Of a stretch of 64,000 bases of DNA, positions 34,617 to 47,900 are shown piece by piece. The translations under genes were made by a program, and so were the position numbers. Under the pieces are notes generated by a model. That model ran no database searches and had not been told where the DNA came from. It saw only the letters and a program-made list of their open reading frames with translations. The stretch is from Ramazzottius varieornatus (Eukaryota; Tardigrada; Eutardigrada; Parachela; Ramazzottiidae): NCBI GenBank assembly GCA_001949185.1, contig BDGG01000003.1, positions 635,633 through 699,632 on the forward strand, in the 5' to 3' direction. Numbering within the stretch: position 1 is the first letter of the stretch; each line of letters starts with the position of its first letter.

Positions 34617-37552
34617 TCAACGTCTGTCAAAGATTGTAAAATTTCTTGGTCGATGTGGCCGTGTTGGGGGAGGGGGGGGGGCAGTTCGGACAGGGGTGGT
34701 AGTTCGGGTCGTTGTAGGTCTCGTAGTTCGTTCCGTAGTAAATTCGTCGACGCGTGGTTGGAGGCTGACCGTGATCCTGGGCCGCTGTGTGGTGGTAGTT
34801 GTGGTGGTGATAGTGGTTCGAGTTCGGCGTTGTTTGCCCGGCAGACCATATGAGTCATCCTCGTCGTCAGTGGCGTCGGTCAGTTGTTTTCCGCGTCGCA
34901 TGTTATCATCCTGGTCCGTGATGACAGCTTGGGCTGAGGCGATAACGTCGTGGTCCATGATGCGTTGACTCTGCATGTTGCTCTTCATGGCGAAACGGGG
35001 CACGGCCATGTCGACGCCGTTGACGACCTGGGTGACGGTGGTTACTTCACCGGGTTCGACGTTGTTGCAAGCGTCACCACGGCACTGGTAGAAGGCGACG
35101 GCCTTGTCCAAAATCCTCTCATTTGTCATGATATCGCATTCGTCGTTACCAAAACCCCAGGAGAAGACATTACCGGAACAGCCTCGGTTGACGATGATAC
35201 GGCCTGCAGAATACACAGCTGATCAAAAAACTTTTGTTAGTTTTCAAGGTTTTTTGACGTCGTGCTCTTCAGCTTTGTGCACGTGTGTGCGTAAGAAATC
35301 TGGCTTGAGTCGTAATTCAGTTTACTCAAAGTAATTCGCTCAACAAGTTTAGCGAAGTATATTATATTTGGATCAGTGTGAAATCCAAATGGTCGTATTG
35401 ATTTCTACTGATAATCGTGTTAGGGTAGATTCCTCCGAGGTGCTAATGAAATGCTGTCTGCGACCGACAATGCTTACACGAGCTCTCGATACCCCAGAAA
35501 AGATTTCATATTGTCAGAGATATTGCTCTAGACAGCAGCAGCAGCCACACTGGTAATCACAATGGTGCCTCCAGGACAATTATTTACCGTTCGTTTGCCA
35601 AATTGTTAGTTTAACCGAAAAATTTGGGAAATCCTTAAAGTTTTTATGGACTCATCGGAGCAAATGTGATAAGCAAAGAATGCAGAATGCGCACATTTAT
35701 GTGTGCGACCGTGATTATCGAGCACGTTCCGAGGTGTCCGTGGGTAGCGGTACTATACCGGAACATCGTTCGGGCAAAATATTAGCTGTCCCTTTGACTA
35801 ACTTTGAATATCAATTAACTGCAATATTAAATTTCCAGAATATCGTTCGCACAGTGACCGACCAACCATGATACTAACCGACCAACATATCGCACCATGA
35901 GATACATCAAAGACACCCAACGGCTCTCACTGACGCCTTTGGGAACCTTTGAAAATGGACTTTAGTGCCGAATTACTGTACATTGTTTAGAAGCGTCACG
36001 GCTACTAAAAGTGTGGATTTGAACCAATAACTAATCGGCATTCTGCACCATCGGGACCGTGACCAAACGATGTATACATCAGGTAGCCACATGGCTGGAT
36101 GATATAAAGATCAATTAGCGTTCTGGTCATGCGATAGTCATGATCAGCATTATGGACAAACGATTTGAGCAGGTGCCGTAGTCACTGCCGTAAAAACCAC
36201 CAAAAGCGAGAATAGAGAAGTTGCACTTTGCACAGATGGTTTGAACAAACGACAGTTTGGACAAAACGATTACATTTAGAAAAGATTTGTCAAGATAAGA
36301 CAGTCAAGATTTGTAATTCGCCTCGCGATTCACGGAACGAATGGGGGCTTTGTTCGTGAATCACGAAGAAAATCACCCGTAGATTTCAAACGCGAACAGA
36401 TTGCCGTCAGTAATGCCCTGGCTTGCCCGAAGCACTGGGAAGCGTAATCGGTGCCCGGGAAACACAGGGCCTCCACTCCGGACAATCAGTCAATCAGATT
36501 TGCATTTGAGCCGGCTCTTTCTTAACTTGGTGGGCTAAATACTGCCCAACAAATCCCCATGACCAGCAGCGGTCGTTTGTCCCATCGTTTCTCTCAAACT
36601 CGCTCGCGTTGTGCAACTTCTCAAAGCTTCTAGCGAATGCTTTCAAACTTCGATTTTCAAAATTAATTAGTTCTCGTTTGTTCAAACCATCTGCGCAAAA
36701 AGCATCTTCTCTAATATCAACACAGAAAAGTTCGTTGAGAGCGAGAGAGTGAGAGTCGATTATCGGGTTCTCAGTGGCAATATCACGCCCATATTCAACA
36801 TTGTTCTTTTTGCCGTCGCACTGTAGCACCTCATTCTTGCATACTGGGCAATGCTCAATGGTACGCCTGAATGCGCCAACAGAAAGAAAACACCAGTTTT
36901 TTGTTCATCGATTGTGCAAAGGTTTTCAGACAGCTGTCCAATTATTCACTAGTAGAAACTGTCTTATTGATTTGACGATTCTCACGAAACACAGCGTCTT
37001 ACTGCCGAAATAAGATTGTTCAGTTGTTGATCATTAACGAACAAACATAGTGCATAATGAAGCTTGCCTGTCAATACTGTGAGGTTGAACATACCATCGA
37101 CATCGGTAACGATGGCGTTGCAGTGGGTGCTGGTGTCCGGACAATCAATCAAGCGAGCGGCAGACAAAGCTCGGCAGTCACGGTTGATGATTAGATTTGC
37201 TGAACAGACGAAGCACTGAAGTGCCACGCACTCTAAAACACATACCGACATACTCCAGTGTGAGTAACAAGATAGAAAAAAAACAACTGAAAGAAAAACG
37301 TAGAAAAAGAAGTGATAGAACGAACATTTACACATAAAAAAACTGCGCTTTCTCTATGGAAAGCGGATTCATCAATTTAGTAAAATAAAATTTGGCTCCT
37401 ATACCTGTCTTTTGATTTGATTTGAGATTTTTCTTGACTCACCGAATAGTTTGATGCAGACATGGAAAAAGTAATATAGGTTAAGCGAAATTTCATTGGG
37501 TACCTGAACAACAAATCCCGATGAAGACAGTGAGTATTCCCAGGAAACTCAT
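34617..37552 (-). CDS. Secreted Ly6/uPAR three-finger protein with Thr/Pro-rich tail
   Basis: Exons 37552-37504, 37232-37068 and 35203-34617 give 266 residues with matching phases. Exon 1 codes a signal peptide ending CCS. Exon 2 and the start of exon 3 form a ten-Cys Ly6/uPAR domain: LQCFVC, INRDC, LIDC, THC, then after the splice VNRGC, NDEC, FYQC and the closing DACNN, which is the family signature. After the domain (about residue 120 on) comes a linker, a run of Thr (TTITTTTTTTQRP), a Pro run, and a basic end. No C-terminal hydrophobic segment is seen, so a GPI anchor is unlikely and secretion is inferred. The second intron uses a GC donor (CAG then GCAAGC), a recognised minority type, and is 1.86 kb long. 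Invertebrate relatives act in septate junctions, in channel regulation or in venom; no specific role can be assigned. Confidence 0.82.
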
Positions 37553-40500
37553 GGCTGGCGAGTGTCCGATGTATGGACGATTGGCGGACGACAGAACGCA
37601 TGCGGACGCGGAAGTCTCTAGCCTGTCATAGCCACCCCTATAGAAAACGACAATCTAATCAAAGAACAGACGAACGAAACATGAACAAAACCTTGGTAAG
37701 TTCTGTTAAAGAACCCAGCCGGTGCCGTCGAAGTGGGCGGAGGCAAAATCATGTTAACCTGTTCTACCTCATTCCGCAATACAGGAGAGGTTTTTCTTGC
37801 AACCACGATTGTCGACTTTCATTGTTAGGTTCATGCCGTTAATAGATCTGAAGCGTGCCAGAGTAGCCACCAGCAATGGAAAATTTCATCAAGCGCAAAC
37901 CGTCAGCGAGCAAAACTGGTGCAGAAGTTTATTTAAATCCTCCGGAGACCCTGAAAGTTTCTCATCAGGCATTGCGGAGCGCTTTAGCAGGGCCAGAAAC
38001 CTTCTCCAGATTTTTCTGGAATTTTTCCAGATTTTTTGGATTTTTTTCCTGGTCATGTCATATGTGATGTCATGTCATGCCATGTAATATCCCATATAAC
38101 ATATCATGTACACGGACGTCACATCACGTGGTCCATGCGTTACCGTTTACAGTCAGCAGCTGGGCTGAGCGACATTTAGGTATCTGCAACAGTTTAAGGC
38201 TCTTCTATAGTCTCGCTGAGGCTACTGTCGGCGCATTTCAAGCAATCAATGAAAAAGCGCTCCGCAATAACGGAGCACATTGAAAGCTGTCGCAATGTTG
38301 TATGAAGAACCGGACTCATTGTTGATCATTTCTAGTTTGTACTCATTGTTGATCATTTCTAGTTTGTATTCACGCAGAAGCATTTTTATAACTCCCTGCT
38401 ACACATCTATCGGGGAAGAGACAATAATAGTCTTTCACGAAGAAGCTCTTGCTACGAAGAAAGTATCATGTCTGGTAAGGTGCGGTACGCTTATGAACGT
38501 TGAAGCAATATCATGGTGCCCCCTGTGGTCAGCTCTTGGGAGCTTTTGGTCGTTGTAGAAACGTTAAACAAATATTGCAAAATAAATAGAGGCTTCAAAT
38601 CGAAACAGTGAGGTCCCACTGAAAGCACTGTTGAGACGGAACGAAAGTTTGCCCGGTGCTGTGTGCTGACTAAGAAGTTTCACGTCCGAAAGTAACCTTG
38701 CAAGGTCGGGTGCTCTGGTTCGTGGAATGTGTTTCGGTGAAAGAGTTTCGCACGTATAACGCTGCAAATCCTTACGACGTCTCCAGAAGCGTCAGAACCT
38801 ACTTTGCTTCGTTCGTCTCTTCCCTTTCATGTAGTTCCTGTTTTTCTGCTGCTAGACAGGCATTGTTCCGCTTTGAGTCAAAACATTTAGTATCTGCCCA
38901 ACTTACTCACCAGGGCTTTCACCAATGGCATGGTTGAGGCCCACGCGCCGGAAACGGAACCCCTCTGCACTGACTTCGACCATGAATACCATGTTCGCAC
39001 TCAAAACCATCGCAGCGCATGGCCTGCAACGATCTAACTCTGTTCACGTCGAGGTGAACACCACGGAGAAGAAACTTTAGCTTTCCGCTTGGGATAACTG
39101 TTTAAATTACAGGGCATTTCGTTCTAGGGCTTCTTTTGTGGTTATTATTGTTGCTTTCTGGCCTAATTACTATTGCACATGGAAGCAGTTTGCGAGGTAC
39201 AGTGCACAAAATGCCTCCCTAACTTACCCTAACCGTGATCGAGTGGTCCTACAGCATTAGTCCTACACGGTAAGTCGAGTCACGTCACCACGGGTAGGGA
39301 TGCACTTTCTACGCTGAATCTGAGTTGAAGATTGAGTCGCTGTTTTAGTGAGAAACCAAATGGTCTCCATTTTTTGAATCGATTAATGCTTCTGGCTAGA
39401 AGCACCGATGGGACTATTGGGACACGCCAAGCAACGCCTTTCGCATCCAGGAGAAACTTGGGTGACGCCGAATACTGAAAGCTGTGTTTTGAAACCTAGC
39501 TGCCCTGATTCCGACATCGTATTCATTGACTACATCGAACCTATACAGTAATTAGTGCCATGAGCAACGTATCCGTCCGTTGACCATGCATGTTGTCTTA
39601 TACTGATAGCCCCCCTGGGCTCGCTGTTTTGACCTCCTGTTTCAAAGAGGTAGAGGCTGTCTGCGCACCTTCGGCTGGCGTGTCTCCGCAAAAGGCAACC
39701 GGTTCCGCGATCGTTGTACATTAACGTGACGCACAAATATTCCGATCATAAACATGAGCCGTTTGAGCCTGACATCGAAGAGTCTGGAGAGGAAATTCGC
39801 GGGATCGGGGCGCTTCGAGGTACTTCCGCGCCTTAAAAAATCGGGGTCGCTGCTGAATAGTCTAAAGCCGAAATCGAAGACAATGTCGCCAAAGATGGTT
39901 CACAACTACACGTCTAACTTTCTTTCCAGCAGCATCACACTTACACCTTCATTGGGTCTGTGATGCACTTAGTCTAGCCTCTTTTGCGAGCCTTAATCTT
40001 TTAGTTTTCAATCGAAATACTGGAACGCCCTGCTCTCCAATGTGACGTACAGTTCGTTGTACCCACATGATACCGCAGTTTGAACACATTGTCCAGTTTC
40101 AGTTCAGCAACGAGAGCTGTTCTCAATTGTTCCTTCAGCCCAGTCAACTTGTACCTGACAGCAGTTACGGGTAGTGTTTTGCGTTCTTATACGTGGTCAG
40201 AAGCGAGCCGTGGCACACGTAGCGATTCACTTCGTCTAACGCTACTGTGATGTCCTTCCTGATACCAAGGTCGGTACCTTCTCTGGAAACCAGCACGGAG
40301 TTGCGGCCAACCGGGTTCTTGGACGGTTAACGCCACCTTTGCGTCAGGCGACAGCAAGCAAGCTGTATTTGACATCAGCAAGAACCTTCAGTGTGTCGCC
40401 TGACACCACCGTACTCTCCTATTCGCAAGATGGCATAGATGGCGGTGCTCAGTGAAGTTAGATACTCCATATTCTCCGCTCTCTGTGACGATCATGCATA

Positions 40501-41850
40501 AATTTACCGGTGAGTCTTGCTAGTTTCCGCCCGTGTTTGACGTCAAACGCTCTGGAAATAGGCGGTCGTTACTCAGACTTCTTCCTCAAGGAATTCATGT
40601 TTGTATCACCTGAAAACACAGTTCATTGATTTCATTCCAGAGCACGTCCCTCAGAGAATTCGTCAAGGAACTAAGTGTCCCAGGTAGCATCTCATGACTT
40701 TCTCTTTTCATCGCTCTATGGTTTCCCGACAAATGGAGTCACCGACAAGAACCAGACGGACCTTTGAATTACAAAGATATCGCTCGATCGCGATCCGGTG
40801 TTCTTACCCTTCTCGGACGAGAACGTCGGAGTGATCAACTCGATGGTAAACAGCGGCACTGAACGCTGTGGACTGCGAATGAATAATGGCAGTGGATGGC
40901 CCTTCTCACTCTCCCGATGGAAAAAGAGCGTTCCCATCGTTACCTTCCGTAGTGCTCTTCAGGTTATCAGTGACGAGTGCAGATCCACAGCATGAGCCAA
41001 GACCAAACAGAAAGTCCGTAAAACGGCGCGATTCAAGATCGAACGTTCTTAGAGCAGTAGCAGTCTGGAGATATCCAGTGAGCTTTTCCGGCATGGAGAC
41101 ATACAGACTTGGTGTCGGCACACACTGCTTCAAACTACCTTTACTTAGGTTCCTAAATTAAAAAACTCGTCCCCACTCTTGTTCCGCAATTCCGAACCTT
41201 AGAGGTAGCAAAACTGATAAGATATCTGCCTCGGAAAGAAGGTATATCAGGCGCAATGTTAAAAAGCCAATCGACGTACCATGATCAAGCAACCAGCTAT
41301 TTCTAGTAATGCTCCGTCGATGTCACCATGCCGGCTACGTCGTACGGATCCGGAACAAGTTGACTGTACACGCCAGGACTAACTCTAGATAGCCAATTTC
41401 TCGAACTTTGAAGGGAAATGGCGTAATTCTTTTTACTAGGCAAAGTTCGGAATCGTCATATCGATAGCGAACAAAGTCGCTCTCGCAAAAGTGACGATTG
41501 TCAAGGGTAGTTGGGATGGTGAGCGGGGTGTCAGCCGTGGGTCCACGATATCAAGCCGAATATTTCCTGAGGCGAGTCGCAAACAGCTAAGGCCATAACC
41601 GATATCTTTCGGATCGCTTGCCTACAGTATAATTTCATATGTTTAATATAGCATCAACTCCATCACGGACGAGTGGATACCCGGGTACAGGTTCAAGCTC
41701 CCTCACGAGTTCGAGCCACATGGGGAATATGGCTATCCACCCTTCACACATTCTGAGATGTGGGCTGAGAACCCGACATTGGTTCTCTCCACTGGGCCCG
41801 AAGTACAATCGCAGCCTACACTGAGGCTGAGTCCCATAATTATCTGGGTA
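37553..41850. other. Long intergenic region, no gene recognised
   Basis: No supportable gene. A 27-bp unit starting ACTCATTGTTGATC is duplicated in tandem at 38314-38367. The stretches near 40310-40380 and 40790-41000 keep open frames and look faintly protein-like, but I could not match them to a family. Confidence 0.35.
38314..38367. repeat. 27-bp tandem duplication
   Basis: Two identical or nearly identical 27-bp units begin at 38314 and 38341. Confidence 0.85.
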
Positions 41851-42015
41851 CAGTGTACGACAAAATAAACCGTTACAAATGGGTGTATGGAGCCAAATGG
41901 TTAAAGCCAATGAAATTTGCGCTTGCAGCAAAACCTGATTCTCATTGGCTGAGTCGTAAGTCAGCTCAGCTGGAGTGTTACGCCCATTTTTAACGGTTAG
42001 TTTTGTCGTACACTG
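41851..42015. repeat. 165-bp TA-flanked MITE
   Basis: The element starts CAGTGTACGACAAAATAAAC and ends with the complement GTTTTGTCGTACACTG, flanked by TA on both sides (41849-41850 and 42016-42017). The inverted repeats continue inward through AACCGTTA and an ATGGGYGTA block. The CAGT ends and TA duplication fit Tc1/mariner-type. A related left end occurs at 60583-60625. Confidence 0.88.
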
Positions 42016-42017
42016 TA

Positions 42018-43158
42018 CCCTTTACGGTACTTTCGGCTTAGGTAGGCATGCTTGTTAGGTTCTCACCTGTAGGTTTTCCTAGATACGTGCGCGCTGTTCG
42101 TGCGGGACAATTTGCTGCGTCGGGGACGCTTGGAAAGCTCCTTTGTTATTGATATTTCCCATCAGAGCTCCCCGTTTTTTCAATTTCTGTGGGTCTTGGT
42201 GGACGTGATGGGAGCGAATTGCTGTACCTAGTACAAATTTGAATTCTCGGAAATGACATCATCGACAGGAGAGTATTTCAGTGACTGACAGAGGTAGGGG
42301 GTTGTGGTCGAACAGAACGTTTGTGAATCTAACCAGCAAAAGCGAGCTAGATTCGGTGACTGCTCAGACAATGGCAGATCAGGACGTGACACACCGGAGA
42401 AGGATACGAACTTGTACATATATACACGAGCAGGATCCAAGGATTATTCACCATATTACTACATATCCGAACTTTTCAAACTTTTTATGCGGAACCGGAC
42501 TACTGGAGGGTCTCCCATATTTCTCGTTCAAACCCCGCTCGTCCACCGGTTGACTGATTGAGCCGGTGAACCACCTGTCACGTGATCTGAAAGTCTTAAG
42601 TCTGCCCTAAGTGAAGCTGTTTGAATCGTTAAAGTCGGACGACGGGAACGTGAAATACAACAACGCAACCGAGGACTAGAGGGTGACGCTGACCCATGGC
42701 CGTGACTGTACGTACTCACTTTTCAATTATCCCCAGAAAATGATACAGTGGTCAAGAAAGACATCTCAGTAACTCGTAAGAACACTCTTGCGAAAAGAGC
42801 GGCAAACAACAGAAGTAGAACGAAGTTCGTTCTCGACAAAACAAGCGCTCTTCAGCTTTCACGAACGGTGCCGCGCACGGTTGCAGACGGAACGTGTGAA
42901 CAAGACGAAATAAAAATGGTCGTTCAGTACGCCGGAGAAATTTGGGTGTAAGACACAACAGCTATTCATAGTACTTCGTTTCAGCCAAACTTCAGTGCTA
43001 CTATTTTGCGAGTACGAGTGGTTTGGAAGCTTTTCTTACTATTCCACAGTGGTTAGCCATTTATGTGATTTTGCACTACTCGTACTCTAAATCAGTTGAT
43101 GATTCTTCCTGTTTCTAGCCCTCGTACTTTTATATTAAAGTTACTAGTTTCCGGCAGA
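42018..43158. other. Intergenic, no gene recognised
   Basis: Short frames only. One at 42748-42951 is basic but has no family resemblance and no splice support. Confidence 0.35.
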
Positions 43159-44447
43159 ATGGATATATTATTGGTCTTGGGAGTCGGCGCCACGTTAGTG
43201 TTCGCCCTTTTGGCACAATCAGGTAAGCAGCTCAGATAAGTGTCCCGGACGTCAACCTTCTCCTCCGTCTCATGATGACTTTTTTCTTGGAAGCATGGTA
43301 ATCTTCGGTAAATTTTGGCGTGCGCAAGCAGATGAGGATGTGTTTTTGTGATCCGTAGGGAGAACAAATGGCAGCTTCGTGTTCGGTAAGATCGACCCGG
43401 CAGTGCGGCGCGCTATGATTGACTTAGTGGTCGGATCGTAAGTACTGCACCGTTAAGCCTTCCGTCGGATGTATCTGTTAAAGCGAAAGAAACGGTTTTG
43501 TCAGGTCTCACGTGGATCCGGATACATCAAGACAATTGATCAAAGGATTGCCTCCAGGACTAGTATCCCCGCTAAAGGTGGTGGCTCTAACTTTCTCGGA
43601 TTTGTCCGTGAAACCAGCGGATACGGCGCCGAAGTCGCAGTTCGACTTCGACAAACCCTCTGACCCAGACGCGTCCGAGTTGGCTGGATCGGATCCAGAG
43701 ACTTCAGGCCACAGGTCTCAACTGAGGCGGGTGGTAAAAACTGGCCTGAATCTGATGGTTGTTCCCGTTGAATCGTCAGACACGTCGTCGCAGTCTAACG
43801 CTGTGGTCTCCAGCGCACCTAGCGCTGGTTCCGGAATCGGATCGCAAACATATTACAATAGCGGCTCTTCTCCGCCCGTGACGGGTTCCTCGGTGAGGCC
43901 GCCGACTATGACGACGTCCATCCGCATCACGTCTACCATGGCCAACTATCCAAATTACGCTTCGACTGGACAACGAGTTTCTTGTACTCCAGATTTCGCA
44001 CATTCTTCAGTGAATGGTCAGTGCGTGATTGTGGACCAAATGAACCAGCTATGCGGGCCGAACTTTGAGGCAGCACAATCAACGAAGGACTGTGGCGCTT
44101 TTGCTGGCAATTGGTGCTGTTACGGTACGGTCTTCCTCTTCAACCTTCTAGCCTTTCCGTTTTGAATAATCCGTATTGTCTCGATGTGTGCCAAACATGT
44201 TTTACATATTGGTGATCTAGAGTTTGGTCGTAGTGCCCATTCGTACGTCGGAGACCTCAACGATGAGACCAGGCACGACGATGACGTTCTCTGTTGGGCC
44301 GACTGCATCCTCTCCGATCCCCAGCTATCCAATAGGGGCATACTATCGATAGTACTGATAAAATCTTCTGTAACTTGCTCTAATTCCCGATGATGGCTTG
44401 ACCTCTGATTTCTTACAGAAAGCAAAGTTCTTTCACGGTATGCGTAG
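43159..44447 (+). CDS. Secreted protein with Cys-rich C-terminus, family not recognised
   Basis: Exons 43159-43222, 43359-43437, 43505-44124 and 44419-44447 join in phases 1, 2, 1 to 263 residues and end in TAG. The first exon codes a clear signal peptide (MDILLVLGVGATLVFALLAQ). The middle (about residues 50-190) is rich in Ser, Pro, Thr and Asp and probably disordered. The last 55 residues hold six Cys (VSC, GQC, QLC, KDC, WCC) with an aromatic Trp just before the final pair, a spacing suited to a small disulfide-bonded module. Clean donors and acceptors and unbroken phase over three introns support a real gene. I do not recognise the module. An extracellular matrix or venom-like role cannot be told apart. 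Confidence 0.75.
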
Positions 44448-44982
44448 CTTGAGGTCGACCGCAAGATTTGCCACTGCACGTAAATAACACTGGTTAAAAT
44501 TTTACGGCAAAATATTTGTTATTGTTCGAAACAGTGTCTGGTATAGTATTTCTGCGAAGTGGGATGAAAGGGAAATTTTTCACGAGATAAGCGACGAGAG
44601 TCAGTTCCACAGTGAGCCAGCTGGGGCTGCATGGAGTTTCCGCAGTGACGTATAAGTCCGCGAGGACGTAGTCTGAATGCAGCTAAAACTTCTACCACGT
44701 GGCCGCAGAAGCAATAAACCTTGATCTCGTGGTATGCCGGTGACGTCATTTGATTCGTATCCACATGGCTGCCTTTAATCACAAAACGTGCTTAACAAGC
44801 TGGGCATATCGCGTTACTTTAACTTAATCCGTTTCCGTCTGTTTACCTTTGTAACCTGTCGCAAACTCTAATCGTCAAGCCTGCTCCACCAGAGACCACT
44901 GCACTGTGGAAACCATGCGTGACACATTGTAGTGTACTCTGGACGAAAGCCATGATCCTTGGGAAAACGGGGAATATTTTAG
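44448..44982. promoter_or_regulatory. Spacer and likely promoter/5' UTR of intersectin
   Basis: An acceptor (TATTTTAG ending 44982) lies three bases before the intersectin start codon, so an untranslated 5' exon must lie somewhere here or further upstream. No core promoter element is clear. Confidence 0.35.
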
Positions 44983-44985
44983 GGA

Positions 44986-47900
44986 ATGAGCGGCCACATC
45001 GGTGAGAATATTACTGTTCCAGCTGCTGATCGACAAATGTACGAGAATTACTTCGCTCAACTACGGTCGAAAGATGGCTTTGTGGACAGCTCCACAGCTA
45101 GAGAGTTCTTCTCCAAGTCCGAGCTGCCCAAGAACGTCCTGGCGGATATGTGGTCCAAGGCTGATCGCTCCAGGGATGGCCGATTGGACGTGGAGGAATT
45201 CTGTATCGCCATGCACATTCTCAGGACTGCTCTGCATGGACAAAAGAACGGACGAAGTGCCTCGTCGCCTAACATTCATGGGATATCAGCCTTGACTCCT
45301 TCTCAGAATGGATCGGGAATTTCGCGTATCAAGGCTGAAGATGAGAGAAGTAGATCGGGCTCGGAAACGACCTGGGACTTCTCTAAATTCGCCACAACGC
45401 TACCAAAAACTTTCAGTGACTTCGAGGTAATTTCTCCCGGCAATCTATGCACTGTAGAATATCCTTAAATTTTTTGATAATCTTCGAAGAACCTGGAGTC
45501 TTCCGAGAAAAATCCAAAAGAAATTCTTTGAGGAACTCAGTGTTTATTTGAATTTGCCATCAATTTTCAGTTTTTCAATTTTCACTGTGTCAAGGCCAAG
45601 GTGCGTCATGCACATACGCACACTTCCGGCTGTCTCCCAACTCTCAGTGAACCATGAAATCACGGTATCCTGGTGCGTGATACGTATGGTGCGCCTCACA
45701 CTGGAACGCGCACCAGAGTATCCATCACCTGCTTACTTGTCACGTGCTCTCGTGCTTTTCCTCGCTTTACACGTGACCAAATGTGCAGCTAGTTGATCGG
45801 GGAATGGCTTGATTGGCGACAGTCTGACTTTCTTCAATATCTTTTTCAGACCATGACAGTATTTCCGGATCTACAAAGATTCTCCCCATCTTCCTCCTCT
45901 ACTTCAGGCACCGTAAGCACGCTTAGACGAAGAAAGAACGTTCAGCGCTCAAAACTGTCGGATTTCGTGGCCAGAAAGCGACTTGACGTGGTCCAGCAGA
46001 AGAACGAACTGGAAGCCCTGACGAAAGAACTCCGCGATGTCTCTAGCACAGCCAGAGACGACAAGGCCAGACTGGAAACACTCAAGAGCTCGATATCCGA
46101 AAAGAAGGCGCTTGAAAGACGGCTGGTCGGTGTGGTGGAAGAGACGTTAAGACAAGAAGGAGTCCTGAAGTCTTCCAACGGGTTGCTTGAGAAGAAAGTC
46201 AAGTCCGTGAAAACATTGATCGAGAAAGAGAAAAGTCATCAACGTTCATTGAGCCAAATTAACAGTGTTCCAGCCTTTTCATCTGCGGAAAAGGCAGAAC
46301 TAGAATTGGCGATCGAAGAAGCGGGAAGAAGAAAGACCGGAAGCGTAGCAGAGCTCAAGAAAGTCGAGGAAGCAGTTGGAGTTGCAACAAGAAGGAACAG
46401 ATCACAGACGCTGAGTTTCCATGAAATCGAAGTGAATCTGAAGATATACTTGGAGCAGAATCGAAAACTTGTAGAAGAGTTCAAATCTAAACAACGTCTC
46501 GTCCAAGATTTACAAAGGTTCTCCTGGGCTTCAGTCGAGACTGAAGCCTCTTCTGAACATTCGAGTAAGAAAGATGGCGGAACTGACGACGTTGACAGTT
46601 TCCGGGAAGACGCAAAAGAAATCGAGTATGGTATTGCTTTGTATTCCTACGAAGCTCGTAACAACGACGAGCTGTCCTTCAACGCGGACGACTATATCGA
46701 ACTTCTTCCTTCAAACGAAGCCACGACGGACTGGTTGTTGGGTAGAGTGTTTGGGGGAGACGGTGCCGTGGGGTACGTGCCTGCCAACTACCTGCAGTTT
46801 GAGAAGAATGACGAGTACTTTGATGAAGATTTTACGGACCGAGCTGAAGTCTCGAGAGACGAGAAAGACGAAAGTAGTGTCTTGAGGAAGAAGGCTGTGA
46901 GAGAGCTGGTGGACACGGAGGAAAGGTACCTGGCCGATATGAAGACAGTCATGGAAGTTTTCTACGAGGAAGTGAAAAAGAGTGGCAGTTGCAGTGAAAG
47001 CGAGTTAGAAGTAAGTCGAAACTGTGCGGACACTCTGTAGGAAAACTAAACTGTTGAAAAACGACTGAACACTTGGGAATTAGGTAAACAAACTCGACAA
47101 AATCGTCTTTCGGAGTGACGCATATTGGGCAGTTTTACAAGCTGGAACCGTGCGCCACTTGAAGAAAACTGTCTTGTCGAATTTTTGTAAGTGGCGCACA
47201 TTTCCAATGTGGCTGGCTGGCTGTATGCGGCGCTTCGAAAATTGATCTCGTCGAGTTTGATTACCTAGGTTGCATCAAAATATTTTGTTTTACTTTGCAG
47301 GAAATTTTCGCGGTGTGGAATCCTCTCATCGTCTCCTCAGAGAAGTTGTGTGCGGTGTTTCGACGGTACGGCTCCGAAGTCTTCGACCAAACCGGTAGTA
47401 TCCTGCAAGACAATCTTCCCGACGCTGCGCCGTACATCGCCTTCTGCTGCAATCAGGTAAAGATTTGCGAGTTGATCCGTGAGAAGACCAGTAACAGCCC
47501 GCAGTTTGCCGAGGTGATTCGACAATGTTCGCAGAACAGTCGGTTACAAGGTCTACCTTTGACCGCAGCTTACGTCAAACCCATGCAGCGCATCACACGT
47601 TACCCCTTGCTGATCAAGCGCATAATCGAGTCGACTACACCTTCCTTTCACGATTACAGTTATTTACAAACAGCGCTGAACCTTGCCGAGAACTTGTGTC
47701 AGAGTGTCAACGAAAAAGTCCGTGATTGCGAGAATCGCGAACGCGTTGAATGGTTAGGGACACACGTGGCACTTGACAGCTACAGTGATAAGATAAAACT
47801 GACGCCGACGATGGCGTCACTGAACACTGATAAGCATAAACAGGCGGATGTGACGTCACAAACCAATCATATGGGCAACCGTGTGTTACTGTACCAAGGC

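Noticed and set aside
36494-36829. 111-residue minus-strand open frame in the long Ly6 intron
   Set aside because: No family resemblance; including it as an exon breaks the phase between the two Ly6 halves, which join correctly without it.
40200-41000. Protein-like stretches (near 40310-40380 and 40790-40995, plus strand)
   Set aside because: Frames break repeatedly and I could not relate them to any family with confidence; they might be remnants.
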